NCBI GenBank assembly: GCA_964484765.1 | Contig: CAZAGI010000044.1 | Location: 1-64,000 of the forward strand | Direction: 5' to 3' | Source: DSVQ01 sp964484765 | GTDB taxonomy: Bacteria; Planctomycetota; Planctomycetia; Planctomycetales; Planctomycetaceae | Length of the DNA: 64,000 bases | Part shown: one piece after another, positions 62,693-64,000 of the stretch | Layout of the letters: the number at the start of each line of letters is the position of its first letter | Numbering within the stretch: position 1 is the stretch's first letter | The notes under the pieces: model-generated | Database searches by the model: none | Told to the model about the DNA's origin: nothing | Seen by the model: only the letters and a program-made list of their open reading frames with translations | Made by a program: the position numbers and the translations under genes

Positions 62693-62781
62693 GACAACGG
62701 TCGACTGTGCCAAGGCCGTTGCGCGCCGATGGGTAATTGTCCGCACATCGCACCTCGGATAGATGAAGATGGACGGCGTTC

Positions 62782-62922
62782 CTGACCCCCGACCAGTTGT
62801 GGAAGCTCTTCACTGGAGACGTCGAGGGACTCGAAGGGCAGGTGGCCCCGGAAATTCTGCTGGCTGCGGCGATGGCCCGCGAACTGATGGCGGAAGTGGC
62901 GCTCGATGTCTACGAGGCGTCC
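62782..62922 (+). repeat. 141-bp perfect direct repeat, copy B
   Basis: Second copy of the 61335-61475 segment. No in-frame ATG precedes it. A TGA at 62764 stops the frame 18 bp upstream of the repeat. Confidence 0.92.
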
Positions 62923-63585
62923 TCCGAACATTTCGCTGAACAGATGAGCCGACTCTACGGTCTGGCGCTGTTCGAACTGGCGCTCACCGCCGCCACAGCC
63001 GGCTTCGGACAAGCCGCGAAATCGGCCCGGATTGCCCGGCTCCTCCAGAAGCTCGATAACATCCCTGGCCTGACGCCGCCCATGCGGGCTAAAATCGCGA
63101 AGGCACTGGAAACGCTCGCCAATGCCTTGAATCCCCCCCTCAGACCCGGCGAGGTCCGTCATTATAGTGCACTCGGAGGAGCCGTTCCATCCGTAAGGGG
63201 TGGCGAGTTCCAATCATGGTTCAATAAACTTACACCCGATGAATTAGACAAGATTTGGTCTGATCCATCTCTACGAAAACAGATTGAGCAACGGCTTCGG
63301 AGCCCTGGTGGATTTCACGAGTGGCTGCCTGTCTCTCGTGCGCCGATTTTCAAAAAATGGGGAATCAGTGCCGATCAGATTCATCAGCTCAGGACGGCGA
63401 CGAAGGATGTGATATTTAAGGCTGGTCTGCATGGCGGTGATTTCTCCGGCACGGCCCACCAGCAATTGTTCAAGCTGATTGATGAATCATCGGATTTTGC
63501 AGACTATGTCCGTAAGCTCCGGAAGTGGGCTGATGAGAACCTCGTTGGTGGAGCTGGGGCATTGCCAGAAGGGCTTCGACCATGA
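62797..63585 (+). CDS. Headless toxin cassette with an unrecognised C-terminal domain
   Basis: 262 codons from a TTG at 62797; the first in-frame ATG is 62872. The first 110 residues repeat the pre-toxin region of the AHH cassette. The C-terminal 110 residues are different: 'GGFHEWLPVSRAPIFKKWGI', 'LRTATKDVIFKAGLHGGDFS' and 'GTAHQQLFKLIDESSDFADY', with conserved-looking His in HEW, HGG and AHQ. I do not recognise the family. Its position before an Imm22-like gene says it is a toxin tip. With no upstream start it is probably silent in this place. Confidence 0.65.
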   Translation: MWKLFTGDVEGLEGQVAPEILLAAAMARELMAEVALDVYEASSEHFAEQMSRLYGLALFELALTAATAGFGQAAKSARIARLLQKLDNIPGLTPPMRAKIAKALETLANALNPPLRPGEVRHYSALGGAVPSVRGGEFQSWFNKLTPDELDKIWSDPSLRKQIEQRLRSPGGFHEWLPVSRAPIFKKWGISADQIHQLRTATKDVIFKAGLHGGDFSGTAHQQLFKLIDESSDFADYVRKLRKWADENLVGGAGALPEGLRP

Positions 63586-63962
63586 AGGTATCAGTGTGGA
63601 TAGGAAACGCTCCATGTTGGGAAGTATTGGATGACTATTTGACTTTCACGTTTACAGAGGACGGCGACGCAATTCCATGCCGCTTTGCCGATGCTTTCGG
63701 AATTGATTGGTTTGACGACGATTATCGTGAAGCATCGGTTTCGGAGCATTCGACATTGTCTGTGAAAGAGCTGTTACAAAGGCATTCCCACGGGGCGGAA
63801 ATTGCGGATGCACTTGGCGACGCTTCGTGGATGACTGTTCCTTGTAATGCCGTCGTCTTGCTATTCGAGTTTGAGTATTCTGGTTCAATTGAATCGGCGG
63901 TCTTTGGGGGAGCAAATCTACAGTACTTGGGGACGGTACAGGTTGCAGCCGATCGGGGTTAA
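63582..63962 (+). CDS. Imm22-like immunity protein
   Basis: 126 residues, ATG inside the toxin stop (ATGA). 'VSVWIGNAPCWEVLDDYLTF', 'DAIPCRFADAFGIDWFDDDY' and 'LSVKELLQRHSHGAEIADAL' fit the Imm22 pattern (an IWIGN start, an FGI..xDDD centre and LL..S). It probably protects against the preceding His-containing toxin domain. Confidence 0.75.
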   Translation: MKVSVWIGNAPCWEVLDDYLTFTFTEDGDAIPCRFADAFGIDWFDDDYREASVSEHSTLSVKELLQRHSHGAEIADALGDASWMTVPCNAVVLLFEFEYSGSIESAVFGGANLQYLGTVQVAADRG

Positions 63963-64000
63963 TCTTGACAGACATCGACGTCCAAATCCACAAACTTATC

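Overview
The window looks like a high-GC planctomycete chromosome. The evidence is a DUF1559 pseudopilin-like protein, a Cys-type sulfatase followed by a DUF1501 protein, an ECF sigma factor next to a huge Ser/Thr kinase with a DWG motif and leucine-rich repeats, two-haem cytochromes and weak Shine-Dalgarno usage. Naming the genus would need a 16S or marker-gene search that I cannot run.

Layout. 0-23.2 kb is ordinary chromosome: proS, a LysR-like regulator, an orphan VirD4/TraG-type ATPase, an esterase-like hydrolase, a PHP-domain protein, an XRE/periplasmic-binding-fold regulator, a DUF1559 protein, an FAD disulfide oxidoreductase, a metallo-beta-lactamase-fold hydrolase, a pentapeptide-like putative channel, an EboE-like TIM barrel, an AAA ATPase, a sulfatase/DUF1501/PD40 row, and a nucleotidyltransferase with a small partner that resembles a toxin-antitoxin pair.

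23.43-41.79 kb is an integrative element of about 18.3 kb inserted in the 3' half of tRNA-Lys(UUU). A perfect 45-bp direct repeat marks both ends and a tyrosine integrase lies against the right end. The left operon carries a DUF2513 protein, an excisionase-like protein, an ERCC4 nuclease, a zinc/TOPRIM primase-helicase, putative small and large terminase subunits, a gpG-like protein and a tape-measure-like coiled-coil protein. A minus-strand block carries a SRAP protein and small genes. A right block carries a stand-alone HEAGH peptidase-like protein. I see no portal, capsid or maturation protease, so it is a satellite-like or decayed phage element. A tandem 11-bp-period motif occurs at both ends and once in the middle, and probably marks integrase arm sites.

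41.8-54.6 kb is chromosome again: hisC, rsmE, hemL, a lipoprotein, tRNA-Gln, a di-haem cytochrome, two copies of a palindromic 100-bp repeat, and an ECF sigma factor with a kinase/LRR protein.

54.7-64.0 kb is a polymorphic-toxin locus. A 2028-codon Ser/Gly/Thr-rich protein ends in a deaminase-fold toxin domain and is followed by an Imm10-type immunity gene. Two headless C-terminal toxin cassettes follow, one AHH nuclease and one unrecognised His-containing domain. Each is coupled by an ATGA overlap to its own immunity gene (Imm11-like, Imm22-like), and both begin with the same 141-bp perfectly repeated DNA. This looks like a store of alternative toxin tips that could be swapped by recombination. 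The array seems to continue past the window.
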